DNA of 64,000 bases from contig JAJEDD010000014.1 of the NCBI GenBank assembly GCA_022821685.1, positions 173,604 through 237,603 on the forward strand, read 5' to 3'. This stretch comes from Acidimicrobiia bacterium (GTDB lineage Bacteria > Actinomycetota > Acidimicrobiia > Acidimicrobiales > Aldehydirespiratoraceae). How positions within the stretch are numbered: position 1 is the first letter of the stretch; each line of letters begins with the position of its first letter. Under the pieces are notes generated by a model. It saw only the letters and a list, made by a program, of their open reading frames with translations. It had not been told where the DNA came from and searched no databases. The translations under genes were made by a program, and so were the position numbers. This document shows positions 1 to 8,891 of this stretch, one piece after another.

Positions 1-931
1 CGGCCCCGCCGATCAGCAGGATGGCGATGAACTCCACCGACAGGAACAGGCCGAACTGATCGACCTGAATTCGCTGCAGCAGCGCCGAGAACAGCGCGCC
101 GGCCACCCCCGCGAAGAACGACGACACCGCGAAGGCGATGACCTTGTAGCGGAACTCGGCCACGCCCATCACCTCCGCGGCGATGTCGCGGTCGCGGATG
201 GCTTGCAGGGCCCGGCCGGTGCGGGTGCGGGCCAGGTTCTTGGCCACCACCGCGAACCCGATGGTGAGCACCAGCAGGACCAGGTACAGCTTCTGCAGGT
301 CGGTGACGTCGAACCAGAGCCAGCGGCCGTCGCTGGACAGGTCCACCAGCGGCGTCGGCTCCTTCCACAGCCGCACATCCAACTCGGGGAACTCGCGGCC
401 GTAGGCGGGGGCGCCCGCGATCTTGCGGCCCCAGCTGGTGTTGGCGAAGTGCAGGCCCAAGAACACCAGGCCCAGGGTGACGATGGCCAGATACAGGCCC
501 CGCAGCCTCACCGCCACCGGCGAAACCAGCACCCCTACCAGCGCCGCGGCGATGCCCGCGCCCGGCAGCCAGATCCAGATCGGCAGCGAATGGCCCCAGG
601 TGGCCTCGCCGCTGGTCCCGCCGAGGTAGACCGCAGCGCAGGCCCCCACCCCCATGAAGAAGGCGTGGCCGAGCGACACCTGGCCGCCCAGGCCGCTGAG
701 CAGGTTGAGGCCCAGCGCGGCGATGGCGAACACCAGCATCCGGGCCATGATCAGCAGCCAGTCGCCGTCCCCCAAGAAGCGCACCACCGGAATGTGGCTG
801 ATCACCGGCAGATCGAAGGGCAACAGGAACAAGACCGCCACGAACAGCGTGAACACCGCCTTCTGCGTCCACGTCGGAAGCATCTGCGCCTCCTGACGGT
901 AGGAGGTGTAGAGGTTCGGACGCCCGAGCAT
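1..931 (-). CDS. livM: Branched-chain amino acid-type ABC transporter permease LivM, C-terminus beyond window
   Basis: This is an inner-membrane permease of the LivM type, which normally pairs with LivH to import branched-chain amino acids or related amides and acids. The reading frame starts at ATG 931 and runs off the left edge, so the C-terminus is missing. Visible features are several hydrophobic helices (for example around residues 15-35), the NLLSGLGGQVSLGHAFFMG signature typical of LivM, and a cytoplasmic loop ending RALQAIRDRDIAAEVMGV. It begins 2 bases after the livH stop, so the two are co-translated. The ATPase and binding-protein genes would be expected further left. The substrate is not determined by the sequence; the adjacent acyl-CoA genes make a non-amino-acid substrate possible. 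Confidence 0.88.
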   Translation of the reverse strand, partial: MLGRPNLYTSYRQEAQMLPTWTQKAVFTLFVAVLFLLPFDLPVISHIPVVRFLGDGDWLLIMARMLVFAIAALGLNLLSGLGGQVSLGHAFFMGVGACAAVYLGGTSGEATWGHSLPIWIWLPGAGIAAALVGVLVSPVAVRLRGLYLAIVTLGLVFLGLHFANTSWGRKIAGAPAYGREFPELDVRLWKEPTPLVDLSSDGRWLWFDVTDLQKLYLVLLVLTIGFAVVAKNLARTRTGRALQAIRDRDIAAEVMGVAEFRYKVIAFAVSSFFAGVAGALFSALLQRIQVDQFGLFLSVEFIAILLIGGA

Positions 932-933
932 GC

Positions 934-2040
934 TCACACCCTCTGGATCTCGGGGGTGCCGAACAGCCCGTAGGGTCGCACCAGCAGCCCGATGACCATC
1001 ACCACGTAGGGCACGATGAGCGGATAGCCGGCACCGAGCCATGAGGTGTTGGCCGCCGCATATTGGCCCGCGTAGATCTCGGCCACCCCCACCACCAGCC
1101 CGCCCAGCAGCGCGCCGGTCACCGAGTCGAGCCCGCCCAGAATCACCGCGGGCAGGGCCCGGAAGGCGATGTTGGCCGTCTCCTGGTCGACGGAGATCGT
1201 CTGGTCCACCGGGGGCTGTGTTGCGAAGATCCCGCCGATGGCGGCCAGCACCGCGCCCGCGGCCCAGGCAATGGCGAACACCCGGCCCACGTTGATGCCC
1301 TGGGCCATGGCCGCCTCCTGGTCGAAGGCCACCGCCCGCATGGCGATCCCGAGCCGCGACCGGTAGAAGAAGTACACCGCCACGAAGGCGCCGGCCGCGG
1401 TGACCATGGCCGCCACGAAGCTCCAGTTGATCAGCTCGTCGCCCACCCTGAAGCCGCCCAGGTCCCAGGGCGCCCCCACCGAGCGGTACTCGATCACCAC
1501 CGCGTCGTTGTTGAACACCCGGAACATGATCTCCAGCCCCAGGGTGATCACCGCCACCGAGAACAGCGGCTGGCCGATCATGGGCCGGATGGCCAGGCGC
1601 TCCACCACCAGCCCCACCGCCGCCGCGAAGGCCAGCGCCACCGCCGCGCTGAGCGTCCAGTACACCCAGTCGGGGCCGCCGAGGCCGTTGAGCGGGTTGC
1701 TGATGCTGGTGAAGGGAATGTGGCCGTCGCGCTCAAGGAAGCTCTCACCTTCGGAGAAGACGCTGCGCTCCTGTATCAGGAAGGCCACGAACAGCGCCCC
1801 GGTGGCGGCCAGCGCGCCCTGGGCGAAGTTGACGGTCTGGGTGGCCTTGAAGATGAGCACGAAGCCCAGCGCGATCAGGGCGTACACCGAGCCGAGCCCC
1901 ATCGACTTCATGAACGTCTGGAAGAACAGGGCCGGATCGTTGGCCAGCTGCACCGCGCCGAAGATCGCCGCCGCGGCCAGCGCGCCGACCAGGAAGCCCA
2001 GCGGCGCGCCGCGGCGCAGGTCGACCGTCCCGATATTCAC
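934..2040 (-). CDS. livH: Branched-chain amino acid-type ABC transporter permease LivH
   Basis: This is the partner permease of LivM (368 residues). It starts at GTG 2040 with VNIGTVDLRR. Family signs are MKSMGLGSVYALIALGFVLI and ATQTVNFAQGALAATGALFV near the N-terminus, the conserved permease loop around GIAMRAVAFDQEAAMAQGI, and the late GGLDSVTGALLGGLVVGVAE segment. About eight hydrophobic helices are visible, and length is slightly above the usual ~300 because of a longer periplasmic loop after residue 90. It lies 26 bases downstream of the acyl-CoA ligase and 2 bases upstream of livM, so all three probably share a transcript. The same frame continues open far upstream through the ligase gene, but that part is a shadow. 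Confidence 0.9.
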   Translation of the reverse strand: MNIGTVDLRRGAPLGFLVGALAAAAIFGAVQLANDPALFFQTFMKSMGLGSVYALIALGFVLIFKATQTVNFAQGALAATGALFVAFLIQERSVFSEGESFLERDGHIPFTSISNPLNGLGGPDWVYWTLSAAVALAFAAAVGLVVERLAIRPMIGQPLFSVAVITLGLEIMFRVFNNDAVVIEYRSVGAPWDLGGFRVGDELINWSFVAAMVTAAGAFVAVYFFYRSRLGIAMRAVAFDQEAAMAQGINVGRVFAIAWAAGAVLAAIGGIFATQPPVDQTISVDQETANIAFRALPAVILGGLDSVTGALLGGLVVGVAEIYAGQYAAANTSWLGAGYPLIVPYVVMVIGLLVRPYGLFGTPEIQRV

Positions 2041-2066
2041 GAATTGCCTTCCACCCGCTCGGCCTC

Positions 2067-3944
2067 TCAATACATCGACTCCACCAGGTCGCCGAACATG
2101 TCCTCCATGGCGCTGCGCTTGAGCTTCTGGGTGGCGGTCAGCTCGCCGTCCTCGTGGTCGAGCTCCTTGGGCAGCATCTTGAACTTCTTGATCTGCTCCA
2201 CCCGGGCGAATTTGGCGTTGGTGTCGTTCACCACCTTGGAGATGAGCTCGATCACCTCGTCCTTCTCCGACAGGTCGCGGTAGGTGGTGTAGGCGATGTT
2301 GTTGCGCTGGGCCCAGTCGCCCACCGTCTCCAGCTCGATGCCGACCAGCGCGGTCACGTAGCGGCGGCCGTCGCCGATGACCATGGCCTCCTTCACGTAG
2401 GGCGAGGTCTTGAGGCTGTTCTCGATCTCCGACGGCGAGATGTTCTTGCCGCCAGAGGTGATGATGATGTGCTTGATGCGGTCGACGATCTTCACATGGG
2501 TTCCGTCCACCCACTCCCCCACGTCGCCGGTCATGAGCCAGCCGTCGCCGGTGAACGTCTCGGCCGTCTTGTCGGGCTTGTTCCAGTATCCGGCGAACAC
2601 GCCGGGGTGCTTGGTCTGGATCTCGCCGGTGGTCTCGTCGATGCGCAGGCCGATGTCGGAGTAGGGCTCGCCCACCGTGCCCAGCTTCATGCGGCCCGCG
2701 AAGTTGCAGGTGGCCACCGCCGAGTTCTCGGTCATGCCGTAGAGCTCGAACACCGGCACGCCGATGCCGATGAAGAACTCGAGGACCTCGGGCGCGATGG
2801 CGGCCGCTCCCGAGCCGGCGTGGCGGCAGCGGCGCAGGCCGATCCGCTCCTTCATGGCTCGGAACACCAGGGGCTGGCCCAGCGCGTACAGCAGGCGTGT
2901 GAACGGGGTGTGGCTGCCCCCGTTGGCTGCCTTGCGCCGCCCGATCGCCGCCGCGAAGGCCATTGAGATCCGCAGAAATAACCGCTTGAGGGGGGTGGCG
3001 TCGCTGCCCTTGATGGTGACTAGGGCGTGGAGGCGCTCCCAGATGCGGGGCACCGCGAAGAACAGGGTGGGCTGCACCTCTCGCAGGTTCTCGGTGACGG
3101 TCTCGATCGACTCCGCGAAGTTGAGCGACGGGCCGGCCCCGACCAGCGTCCAGGTGGAGAAGATGCGCTCGGCCACATGGCACAGCGGCAAATAGGTGAC
3201 GATCAGGTCTTTGGGGTTGGGGCCGGTGCCGTCGGGCATGCGGGCGACCTCGTTGACGATCTTGTCGATGCAGTAGGCCGCGTTGGCGTTGGTGAGCATG
3301 GCGCCTTTGGGCGGGCCGGTGGTGCCCGAGGTGTACACCAGCGTCATCACGTCGTCGTCGGCGGCGGAGGCCATGCGCTCGGCCACCGCCGCGGGGTTGG
3401 CGGCGCGGTGGCGGCGGCCCATCTCCAAGAAGGCGTCCCAGAACAGCAACCAGGGGTCTTCGTAGTCGCCGAAGCCTCTGGGCTCGGTGAAGATGATGCT
3501 CCGCACCGACTGGGCCGTCTCGGCGGGGACCTCCAGGATCTTGTCGGCCTGCTCCTGGTCCTCGGCGAAGAACACCGTCGGCGTGCAGTCGCCTACGAGG
3601 TACGCCACCTCGGCGGTGGGGTTGGTCGGATATAGCCCCACCGTGACGCCGCGCACCGCCACCGTGGCCAAATCGAGGATCACCCACTCGGGCCGGTCCT
3701 CGGAGTGGATGGTCACCCGGTCGCCGACCTCTACGCCTAGCTCCAGCAGGCCGTGGGCCGCGGTCTCGATCAGGTCCCAGGTCTGTTCCCAGGTGTATTC
3801 CTGCCAGATTCCGAAGTCCTTCTCCCGCATGGCGACCTGAGCGGGACTGCGGCGGGCCCAGTCCCGGGCCAGCGACGCCACGGTGGTCGCGCCTGCGGCG
3901 GTTGGCGGCGCGGCGGGTGCGGGTCGCTGCGAGGTGATCGTCAC
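2067..3944 (-). CDS. Long-chain fatty-acid-CoA ligase (AMP-forming)
   Basis: This 625-residue ANL-superfamily enzyme activates a carboxylic acid to its acyl-CoA through an acyl-adenylate. The AMP-binding P-loop YTSGTTGPPKGAM, the ELYGMTENSA motif, the GDVGEWVDGTHVKIVDRIKH hinge and the C-terminal lysine region are all present in order. The overall pattern is that of the long-chain FadD15/AcsL-type group. The start is GTG 3944, preceded by a strong AGGAGGT six bases upstream. It heads a minus-strand unit with livH-livM, and an acyl-CoA dehydrogenase lies just upstream, so uptake, activation and beta-oxidation of one substrate is a reasonable inference. Exact chain length is not readable. Confidence 0.9.
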   Translation of the reverse strand: MTITSQRPAPAAPPTAAGATTVASLARDWARRSPAQVAMREKDFGIWQEYTWEQTWDLIETAAHGLLELGVEVGDRVTIHSEDRPEWVILDLATVAVRGVTVGLYPTNPTAEVAYLVGDCTPTVFFAEDQEQADKILEVPAETAQSVRSIIFTEPRGFGDYEDPWLLFWDAFLEMGRRHRAANPAAVAERMASAADDDVMTLVYTSGTTGPPKGAMLTNANAAYCIDKIVNEVARMPDGTGPNPKDLIVTYLPLCHVAERIFSTWTLVGAGPSLNFAESIETVTENLREVQPTLFFAVPRIWERLHALVTIKGSDATPLKRLFLRISMAFAAAIGRRKAANGGSHTPFTRLLYALGQPLVFRAMKERIGLRRCRHAGSGAAAIAPEVLEFFIGIGVPVFELYGMTENSAVATCNFAGRMKLGTVGEPYSDIGLRIDETTGEIQTKHPGVFAGYWNKPDKTAETFTGDGWLMTGDVGEWVDGTHVKIVDRIKHIIITSGGKNISPSEIENSLKTSPYVKEAMVIGDGRRYVTALVGIELETVGDWAQRNNIAYTTYRDLSEKDEVIELISKVVNDTNAKFARVEQIKKFKMLPKELDHEDGELTATQKLKRSAMEDMFGDLVESMY

Positions 3945-3997
3945 GCGTCGACCTCCTTCACGTTTCAGATCGCGGGCTCGGCGCCGCGAACGCTACT

Positions 3998-5308
3998 TCA
4001 ATTCACTGCCCGCCGCCGCGGCCGTTTCTCCTCTGTCGGGTCGCCGAGGCCCTCGTGGGCGGCCAGCTCGGCCCGGCCCACCACGAACCAGTGGACCTCG
4101 TCGGGCCCGTCGGCCAGGCGGAGGGTCCGTTGGCTGGTGTACATCTCAGCCAGCGGCGTCCACTGCGACACTCCGGCCGCGCCGTGCATCTGGATGGCCT
4201 GGTCGATGATGCGACAGACCCGCTCGGGCACCAGTGCCTTCACCGCGCTCACCCAGACGCGGGCCTCGGCGTTGCCCAGGGTGTCCATGGCTTTGGCCGC
4301 CCGCAGCACCATGAGCCGCATGGCCTCGATCTCCACCCGGGCCCTGGCGATGATCTCGGTGTTGGCGCCGAGCTGGGCCAAGGGGCGACCGAAAGCCTCG
4401 CGGCTCAGGCCGCGGCGCACCATCAGGTTCAGGGCCCGCTCCGCCGCTCCGATGGAGCGCATGCAGTGGTGGATACGGCCCGGGCCGAGGCGCAGCTGGG
4501 AGATCTCGAAGCCGCGGCCCTCGCCCAGCAGGATGTTGGCCGCCGGCACTCGCACATCGTTGAGGCGGATGTGCATGTGGCCGTGGGGGGCGTCGTCGCC
4601 GCCGAACACCTGCATCGGCCCGATCACCTCCACTCCCGGCGTGTCCATGGGCACCAGGATCTGGGACTGGCGGCGGTGCGGCGGGCCACCGGGGTTGGTC
4701 TGCACCATGCAGATCATGATCTTGCAGCGCGGGTCGCCGGCCCCCGAGATGAAGAACTTTTCGCCTTTGATGACCCACTCCTCGCCGTCGAGCACGGCCT
4801 CAGCGGCGATGTTCTTGGCGTCCGACGATGCCAACGCCGGCTCGGTCATGGCGTAGCAGGACCTGATCTCCCCGGCCAGCAGCGGCTCGAGCCACTGCCT
4901 CTTCTGCTCGGGGGTGCCCACCCGCTCCAGCACTTCCATGTTGCCGGTGTCGGGCGCGCTGCAGTTGAGGCACTCCGGGGCGATGGGGTTCTTGCCCAGC
5001 TCGGCCGCGACGTAGGCGTAGTCGAGGTTGCTTAGTCCCTCACCGCTCTCCGCGTCGGGCAGGAAGAAGTTCCACAATCCGGCCTGCTTGGCCCGCGCCT
5101 TGAGGCTGTCGAGCAACTCGAGCTGGCCGTCCCCGTAGCCCCAGCGCTCGGACCGGCCCTCGCCCAGCCGGAAGAACTCGGCCGTGACCGGCTCCACCTC
5201 GGCGGCAACGAAATCGACCACCCGGTCGTACAGCGGCCGGGCCCGCGCCGACATGGCGAGGTCGAGCCCGGCCGGGTCCAGGTTTCCGATCAGGGCCGAC
5301 GGTGTCAT
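3998..5308 (-). CDS. Acyl-CoA dehydrogenase
   Basis: This 436-residue flavoprotein of the acyl-CoA dehydrogenase superfamily catalyses alpha,beta-desaturation of acyl-CoA with electron transfer to ETF. Visible are the helical N-domain, the middle domain motif CYAMTEPALASSDAKNI, and WVIKGEKFFISGAGDPRCK. The C-domain motifs are SREAFGRPLAQLGANTEIIA, QAIQMHGAAGVSQWTPLAEM and RTLRLADGPDEVHW. The last pattern is typical of the ACAD10/11-like group rather than short- or medium-chain enzymes. It starts at ATG 5308. It ends 53 bases before the acyl-CoA ligase start and probably works in the same pathway. Confidence 0.9.
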   Translation of the reverse strand: MTPSALIGNLDPAGLDLAMSARARPLYDRVVDFVAAEVEPVTAEFFRLGEGRSERWGYGDGQLELLDSLKARAKQAGLWNFFLPDAESGEGLSNLDYAYVAAELGKNPIAPECLNCSAPDTGNMEVLERVGTPEQKRQWLEPLLAGEIRSCYAMTEPALASSDAKNIAAEAVLDGEEWVIKGEKFFISGAGDPRCKIMICMVQTNPGGPPHRRQSQILVPMDTPGVEVIGPMQVFGGDDAPHGHMHIRLNDVRVPAANILLGEGRGFEISQLRLGPGRIHHCMRSIGAAERALNLMVRRGLSREAFGRPLAQLGANTEIIARARVEIEAMRLMVLRAAKAMDTLGNAEARVWVSAVKALVPERVCRIIDQAIQMHGAAGVSQWTPLAEMYTSQRTLRLADGPDEVHWFVVGRAELAAHEGLGDPTEEKRPRRRAVN

Positions 5309-5327
5309 GGGTGTGGCTCTCCGCTCA

Positions 5328-5537
5328 TCACGACGACAGCAGCGAGGCTATGGCCCACACCGCCGCCACCGTTCCGACAACGATGTAGAGGATGCTGCGG
5401 GCCAGCGGAGCCCGATCCAGGTCGGTCGGGTCGCGGCGCTGGGGCCGGGGCCGCAGCAGGGCTGCCAGGTTGCCGGCCGCCATCGACGCGCCCAGAGCCA
5501 ACACCAGCCACGCCAGCAGGTTCTGCCCGAAGAGCAC
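5328..5537 (-). CDS. Small two-helix membrane protein of unknown function
   Basis: This is a 69-residue protein with two predicted membrane segments: residues about 7-26 (LLAWLVLALGASMAAGNLAA) and about 48-66 (ILYIVVGTVAAVWAIASLLS). A basic, proline-containing loop (RPRPQRRDPTDLDRAPLAR) joins them. I do not recognise a family. It lies 19 bases before the acyl-CoA dehydrogenase start and could be part of that transcript. Small size and lack of a motif keep confidence moderate, although the helix-loop-helix arrangement is typical of real actinobacterial small membrane proteins. Confidence 0.55.
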   Translation of the reverse strand: MLFGQNLLAWLVLALGASMAAGNLAALLRPRPQRRDPTDLDRAPLARSILYIVVGTVAAVWAIASLLSS

Positions 5538-5546
5538 TCAGAGCCT

Positions 5547-5582
5547 TCCGCTCTTGTTCGCTGCGCTCACGAGCCGCTCGGA
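5547..5582 (-). repeat. Interspersed repeat, truncated copy R1
   Basis: This is a short copy of the repeat family described at 28071. On the minus strand it carries GTGAGCGCAGCGAACAAGAG followed by CGG. It sits 3 bases beyond the dnaB stop codon, matching the family's habit of lying directly 3' of genes. Only the right-hand core is present; the GAGGCCGAGC left end is missing. Confidence 0.75.
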
Positions 5583-5585
5583 TCC

Positions 5586-6980
5586 CTACATGCCCTGGCG
5601 GGCCGCGAAGTTGGCGAACGTGGTGAATCTCGACAGGAACGCCAGCGTGGTGGTGGCGGTCGGGCCGTTGCGGTTCTTGGCCACGATCACCTCGGCGGTG
5701 CCCGCGGTGTCGGTGTTATCGGGGTTGTAGACCTCGTCTCGGTAGATGAACATCACCACGTCGGCATCTTGCTCGATGGCGCCGGACTCGCGCAGGTCGG
5801 CGAGGATGGGCCGCTTCTGCTGGCGCATCTCCAGGTTGCGGGAGAGCTGCGACAGCGCCACCACCGGGCATTGCAGCTCGCGGGCGAGGATCTTCAGGCC
5901 ACGAGAGATCTCCGACACCTCGACCTGGCGGTTGTCGGCGCTCTGCCGGCCTGTCATCAGTTGCAGGTAGTCGACGACCACCATGGAGAGATCGCCAACC
6001 TGGCTCTTGAGGCGCCGGGCCCGGGCCCTGATCTCCATGACGGTCACATTGGGGTTGTCGTCGATCCAGATGGGCGCCTCCGCCAGCCGGCCGATGGCGG
6101 TGTTGATGCCGTTCCAGTCGTTGTCGTCGAGGCGCCCGTCGCGCATCTTGGTGGAGTCGACCCTGGCCTCGGAGCAGAGCAGGCGCTGGGTCAGCTCCAT
6201 GTGGCCCATCTCCAGCGAGAACACCAGCACCGGCCGCTGTCCCCTGATGGCGGCATGGGCGGCCATGCCCAGCGCGAACGAGGTCTTGCCCATCGACGGG
6301 CGCCCGCCGACCACGTACAGCGATGACGGCTGCAGCCCCGACAGCAGCTTGTCGAGGTCGCTGTAGCCGGTGGCGGTGCCGGTGATCGCCCCGCCGTGCT
6401 CGTAGAGCTCCTCGAGGCGGTCCAGCGTGCCGTCGAGCAGCTCTGACAGCTTCAGCGTGTTGTCGCCCACCTGCCCCTGGGCCACCTGATACATCAGGTT
6501 CTCGGCCCAGTCCACCGCCTTGGTCACGTCGTCGGGACGGCCGTAGCCCAGCTCCGCGATCTCGCCCGCCACCTCGATCAGGCGGCGCAGCGTGTGGTTC
6601 TCCCGCACGATGCGGGCGTAGGAGCCCGCGTTGGAGGTGGCCGGGGTGTTCATCTGCAGCGAGAGCAGACCGTCGAGGCCTCCGATGGCCTCCAGCGTGC
6701 CGCTGCGCTCGAGGTTCTCGGCCACCGTCACCGCGTCGGCCGGGTCGCCGGTGCTGTAGAGGCTGTGGACCGCCTCGAAGACCCGGGCGTGGGCGGGACG
6801 GTAGAAGTGCTCCGCCGTCACCGTCTCGAGCACGTCGGCGATGGCGTCGCGCGACAGCAGCATGGCCCCCAGCAGAGATTCCTCGGCCACCAGGTTGTGA
6901 GGCGGAACCCGCACATCGCGACGGTCCTGTACTGCCGCGGTGCCACCGTTCTGCCACGGCGCGCTGTCGGTAACGCTCAC
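5586..6980 (-). CDS. dnaB: Replicative DNA helicase DnaB
   Basis: This is the hexameric 5'-3' replicative helicase (464 residues). The N-terminal domain (about 25-130) starts with PHNLVAEESLLGAMLLS. The RecA-like domain has Walker A GGRPSMGKT, the H1a region LVFSLEMGHMELTQRLL, Walker B VVVDYLQLM, and the late ESGAIEQDADVVMFIYRDE motif. No intein interrupts the P-loop, where many actinobacterial DnaB proteins carry one. The start is GTG 6980. It is the last gene of the rpsF-ssb-rpsR-rplI-dnaB unit, separated from rplI by 173 bases that may hold its own promoter. Confidence 0.97.
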   Translation of the reverse strand: MSVTDSAPWQNGGTAAVQDRRDVRVPPHNLVAEESLLGAMLLSRDAIADVLETVTAEHFYRPAHARVFEAVHSLYSTGDPADAVTVAENLERSGTLEAIGGLDGLLSLQMNTPATSNAGSYARIVRENHTLRRLIEVAGEIAELGYGRPDDVTKAVDWAENLMYQVAQGQVGDNTLKLSELLDGTLDRLEELYEHGGAITGTATGYSDLDKLLSGLQPSSLYVVGGRPSMGKTSFALGMAAHAAIRGQRPVLVFSLEMGHMELTQRLLCSEARVDSTKMRDGRLDDNDWNGINTAIGRLAEAPIWIDDNPNVTVMEIRARARRLKSQVGDLSMVVVDYLQLMTGRQSADNRQVEVSEISRGLKILARELQCPVVALSQLSRNLEMRQQKRPILADLRESGAIEQDADVVMFIYRDEVYNPDNTDTAGTAEVIVAKNRNGPTATTTLAFLSRFTTFANFAARQGM

Positions 6981-7153
6981 ACGCAGCCACCCTTCACGTC
7001 TCCCCGCACCACCGGACCAGCGATGCGGCCGCGACGTTACTGAGGGGGTACGACACGGTTGCCGCTCAACAGTGGATGAGGGCTGGGGATCTCTCGTCGG
7101 CGCGCTGGAAACAGGTGTGTATTTCTCGACCGGTTGTGGACGTGTTGTGGGGA
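6981..7153. promoter_or_regulatory. dnaB leader with TGTGGA motifs
   Basis: This is the 173-base spacer between rplI and dnaB. Near its rplI end the plus strand reads GGTTGTGGACGTGTTGTGGG, two TTGTGG units ten bases apart, and around 7070-7095 AGTGGATGAGGGCTGGGGAT. These resemble weak DnaA boxes (TCCACA core on the minus strand). A similar combination of GCTGGGGAT and TTGTGGACG lies upstream of rpsF. A promoter for dnaB is plausible, but no clear -35/-10 pair is assigned. Confidence 0.35.
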
Positions 7154-7603
7154 TCAGGCTTCGGCCGTCACCTCGACGGTCACCGGCACCTCCACATCGG
7201 GGTGGAGCCGGAACAGTACGGTGTGGGCGCCGGTCTCCCTAATGGGAGCGTCCAGACCCACCGCCCCGCTGTCGATCACCGCTCCCACCTGGTCCTCCAC
7301 CGCAGCCACGATGTCGGCCGGTCCCACCGAGCCGTAGAGGTGGCCGGACTCCGCCGCTCGAGCCGACACCGCCAATACGGCCGGCGCCAGCCTCACCGCG
7401 ATCTCCTCGGCGTCGGCGCGGTCGGCCGCTCGGCGCAGCGCGGCGCTGCGGCGCATCGCCGCGGCCTGCTGCTCGGCGCCGGGCGAGGACTTCAGGGCCA
7501 GCCCCTTGGGAACCAGATAGTTGCGGGCGTAGCCAGCGGCAACCTCGCAGATCTCGCCCTTGCGGCCCAGCCCGTCCACATCGGCGCGCAGCACCACCTT
7601 CAT
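7154..7603 (-). CDS. rplI: 50S ribosomal protein L9
   Basis: Ribosomal protein L9 (149 residues) binds 23S rRNA at the base of the L1 stalk. The N-domain [20 protein letters not shown] with [15 protein letters not shown] is the family signature. A central charged helix (about 45-75) leads to the C-domain [15 protein letters not shown]. Its ATG overlaps the rpsR stop by an ATGA arrangement, so translation is coupled. Length is the usual value. Confidence 0.97.
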   Translation of the reverse strand: MKVVLRADVDGLGRKGEICEVAAGYARNYLVPKGLALKSSPGAEQQAAAMRRSAALRRAADRADAEEIAVRLAPAVLAVSARAAESGHLYGSVGPADIVAAVEDQVGAVIDSGAVGLDAPIRETGAHTVLFRLHPDVEVPVTVEVTAEA

Positions 7604-8022
7604 GCCTGGTCCTCCTGCACGCCAACGCCGGCGTTGGCCATCTCGGAGTCGGACGCCGCTTCGTCCTCGTCTGACGCGGCGCCGGCGGGAGGCGGCGTCG
7701 AGGGCCGCGGCACCGGCCCGGCCGCACGGGACCGGCCGTCGCGGTCCTTGTTCTGGCGCTGAGTGGTGACCCGGTTTGCGTAGGGCACCAGGGCCATCTC
7801 TCGAGCCAGCTTGATGGCGTCGGCCACAAGCTTCTGCTGCTGGGCGTTGTTGCCGGTGACTCGCCGGGCCCGGATCTTGGCCCGCTCCGACATGAACTTC
7901 CGCAGCAGCTTCTCGTTCTTCCAGTCGACGTAGCTGATCTGCTCGGTGGTGAGGAAGCTCACCTTCTTCTTGGCCCGGCGGTTGTTGTCGCGGTTCTTGC
8001 CCCGCACCTTGCTCTTGGGCAC
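7600..8022 (-). CDS. rpsR: 30S ribosomal protein S18 with long C-terminal tail
   Basis: The S18 core is clear: the basic N-terminus, [20 protein letters not shown], and [20 protein letters not shown] followed by [14 protein letters not shown]. The protein is 140 residues, whereas S18 is normally about 75-90. After residue ~85 it continues through a basic stretch into a proline-rich and then strongly acidic tail ([19 protein letters not shown]). The tail ends exactly at the ATGA overlap with rplI, so it is not a frameshift artefact of a neighbouring gene. The tail's role is unknown. Confidence 0.95.
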   Translation of the reverse strand: MPKSKVRGKNRDNNRRAKKKVSFLTTEQISYVDWKNEKLLRKFMSERAKIRARRVTGNNAQQQKLVADAIKLAREMALVPYANRVTTQRQNKDRDGRSRAAGPVPRPSTPPPAGAASDEDEAASDSEMANAGVGVQEDQA

Positions 8023-8065
8023 GCCTGTCTTCTCCTACCCCGCTCGATCTACCCGCTCAACGTCC

Positions 8066-8533
8066 CTAGAACGGCTCGTCGTCGGGCTCGGTGTGACTGG
8101 GAGAGCCGCCGCCGCGCTGGGGTGGCGCGGACCGCGGAGCACTGTCGCTGCGACGGCCGTAGTCGCCGCCTCCACCACCGCCGGGGCGCTCGTTCTTGGT
8201 GACCGCGGCAGTGGCCCACTTCAGGCTGGGGGCCACATCGTCGGCCAGTATCTCCACCTTCGAGCGGCGGTCGCCGCTGTCGGTCTCCCAGCTGCGCTGC
8301 TGGAGGGTGCCGTAGATCACCACTCGAGCGCCCTTGCGAACCGACTCGGCCACGTTCTCGGCCAGCTGGCGGAAACAGGTGACGTCGAAGAACGACACCT
8401 CGTCCTCCTGGTCCTGGCGCCTGCGGTTCCAGGCCACCCCGAACTGGGCGATGGCCATGCCCGACTGGGCGAATCGCAGCTCGGGGTCCCGAGTGACGTT
8501 GCCCACGACTGTGACGGTGTTGTCGAATCCCAT
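8066..8533 (-). CDS. ssb: Single-stranded DNA-binding protein
   Basis: SSB coats ssDNA during replication and recruits partner proteins through its C-terminal tip. The OB-fold occupies about residues 1-112 (MGFDNTVTVVGNVTRDPELR, FFDVTCFRQLAENVAESVRK, VIYGTLQQRSWE). A glycine-, serine- and proline-rich linker follows. The acidic tip ends DDEPF, the actinobacterial variant of the DDIPF partner-binding motif. It lies between rpsF and rpsR in the conserved operon. Confidence 0.97.
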   Translation of the reverse strand: MGFDNTVTVVGNVTRDPELRFAQSGMAIAQFGVAWNRRRQDQEDEVSFFDVTCFRQLAENVAESVRKGARVVIYGTLQQRSWETDSGDRRSKVEILADDVAPSLKWATAAVTKNERPGGGGGGDYGRRSDSAPRSAPPQRGGGSPSHTEPDDEPF

Positions 8534-8552
8534 TGCAGGAACCTCCGGATCT

Positions 8553-8891
8553 TCAGCCGGCCGCAGCCGGCACGGCCCCCTCGAAGAGGCCGCGGCGCTC
8601 GGCCTCGGCCTCGGGAAGCCTGAACAGTTTGTGGCGGACGATCTCGTCCGCGAGCCGCAGCCGCCGCTCGGTGTCTGGCAGGCCGGCCGTCTCCGTCACG
8701 ATCTCCCAGACCACGTAGGTGCCCTCGGTCTTGTGGTTGATCTTGTAGGCGAACTTGCGCCGGCCCCAGTTGTCGGTGGACACGATGGTCGCACCCTCAT
8801 CGGTGACGAGGGCGACAACTTGGGCGATCACCGACTCGGGCGAGTCAACGTCGGAATCGATGATGATCATCAGTTCGTAGGCCCTCAGCAC
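8553..8891 (-). CDS. rpsF: 30S ribosomal protein S6
   Basis: S6 (112 residues) binds 16S rRNA with S18. The family pattern is LRAYELMIIIDSDVD, then GATIVSTDNWGRRKFAYKIN, then EGTYVVWEI. The frame is open upstream to 9065, but that part is low complexity. GTG 8891 is preferred because GGGAGGT precedes it by nine bases and the protein then begins at the usual S6 position. It is first in the rpsF-ssb-rpsR-rplI-dnaB operon. Confidence 0.95.
   Translation of the reverse strand: MLRAYELMIIIDSDVDSPESVIAQVVALVTDEGATIVSTDNWGRRKFAYKINHKTEGTYVVWEIVTETAGLPDTERRLRLADEIVRHKLFRLPEAEAERRGLFEGAVPAAAG

Noticed and set aside
934..3687. A 917-residue minus-strand open frame
   Set aside because: Only its last 368 residues are LivH. 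The upstream part is an out-of-frame shadow of the fatty-acyl-CoA ligase, with Arg/Gly/Pro-rich nonsense composition.
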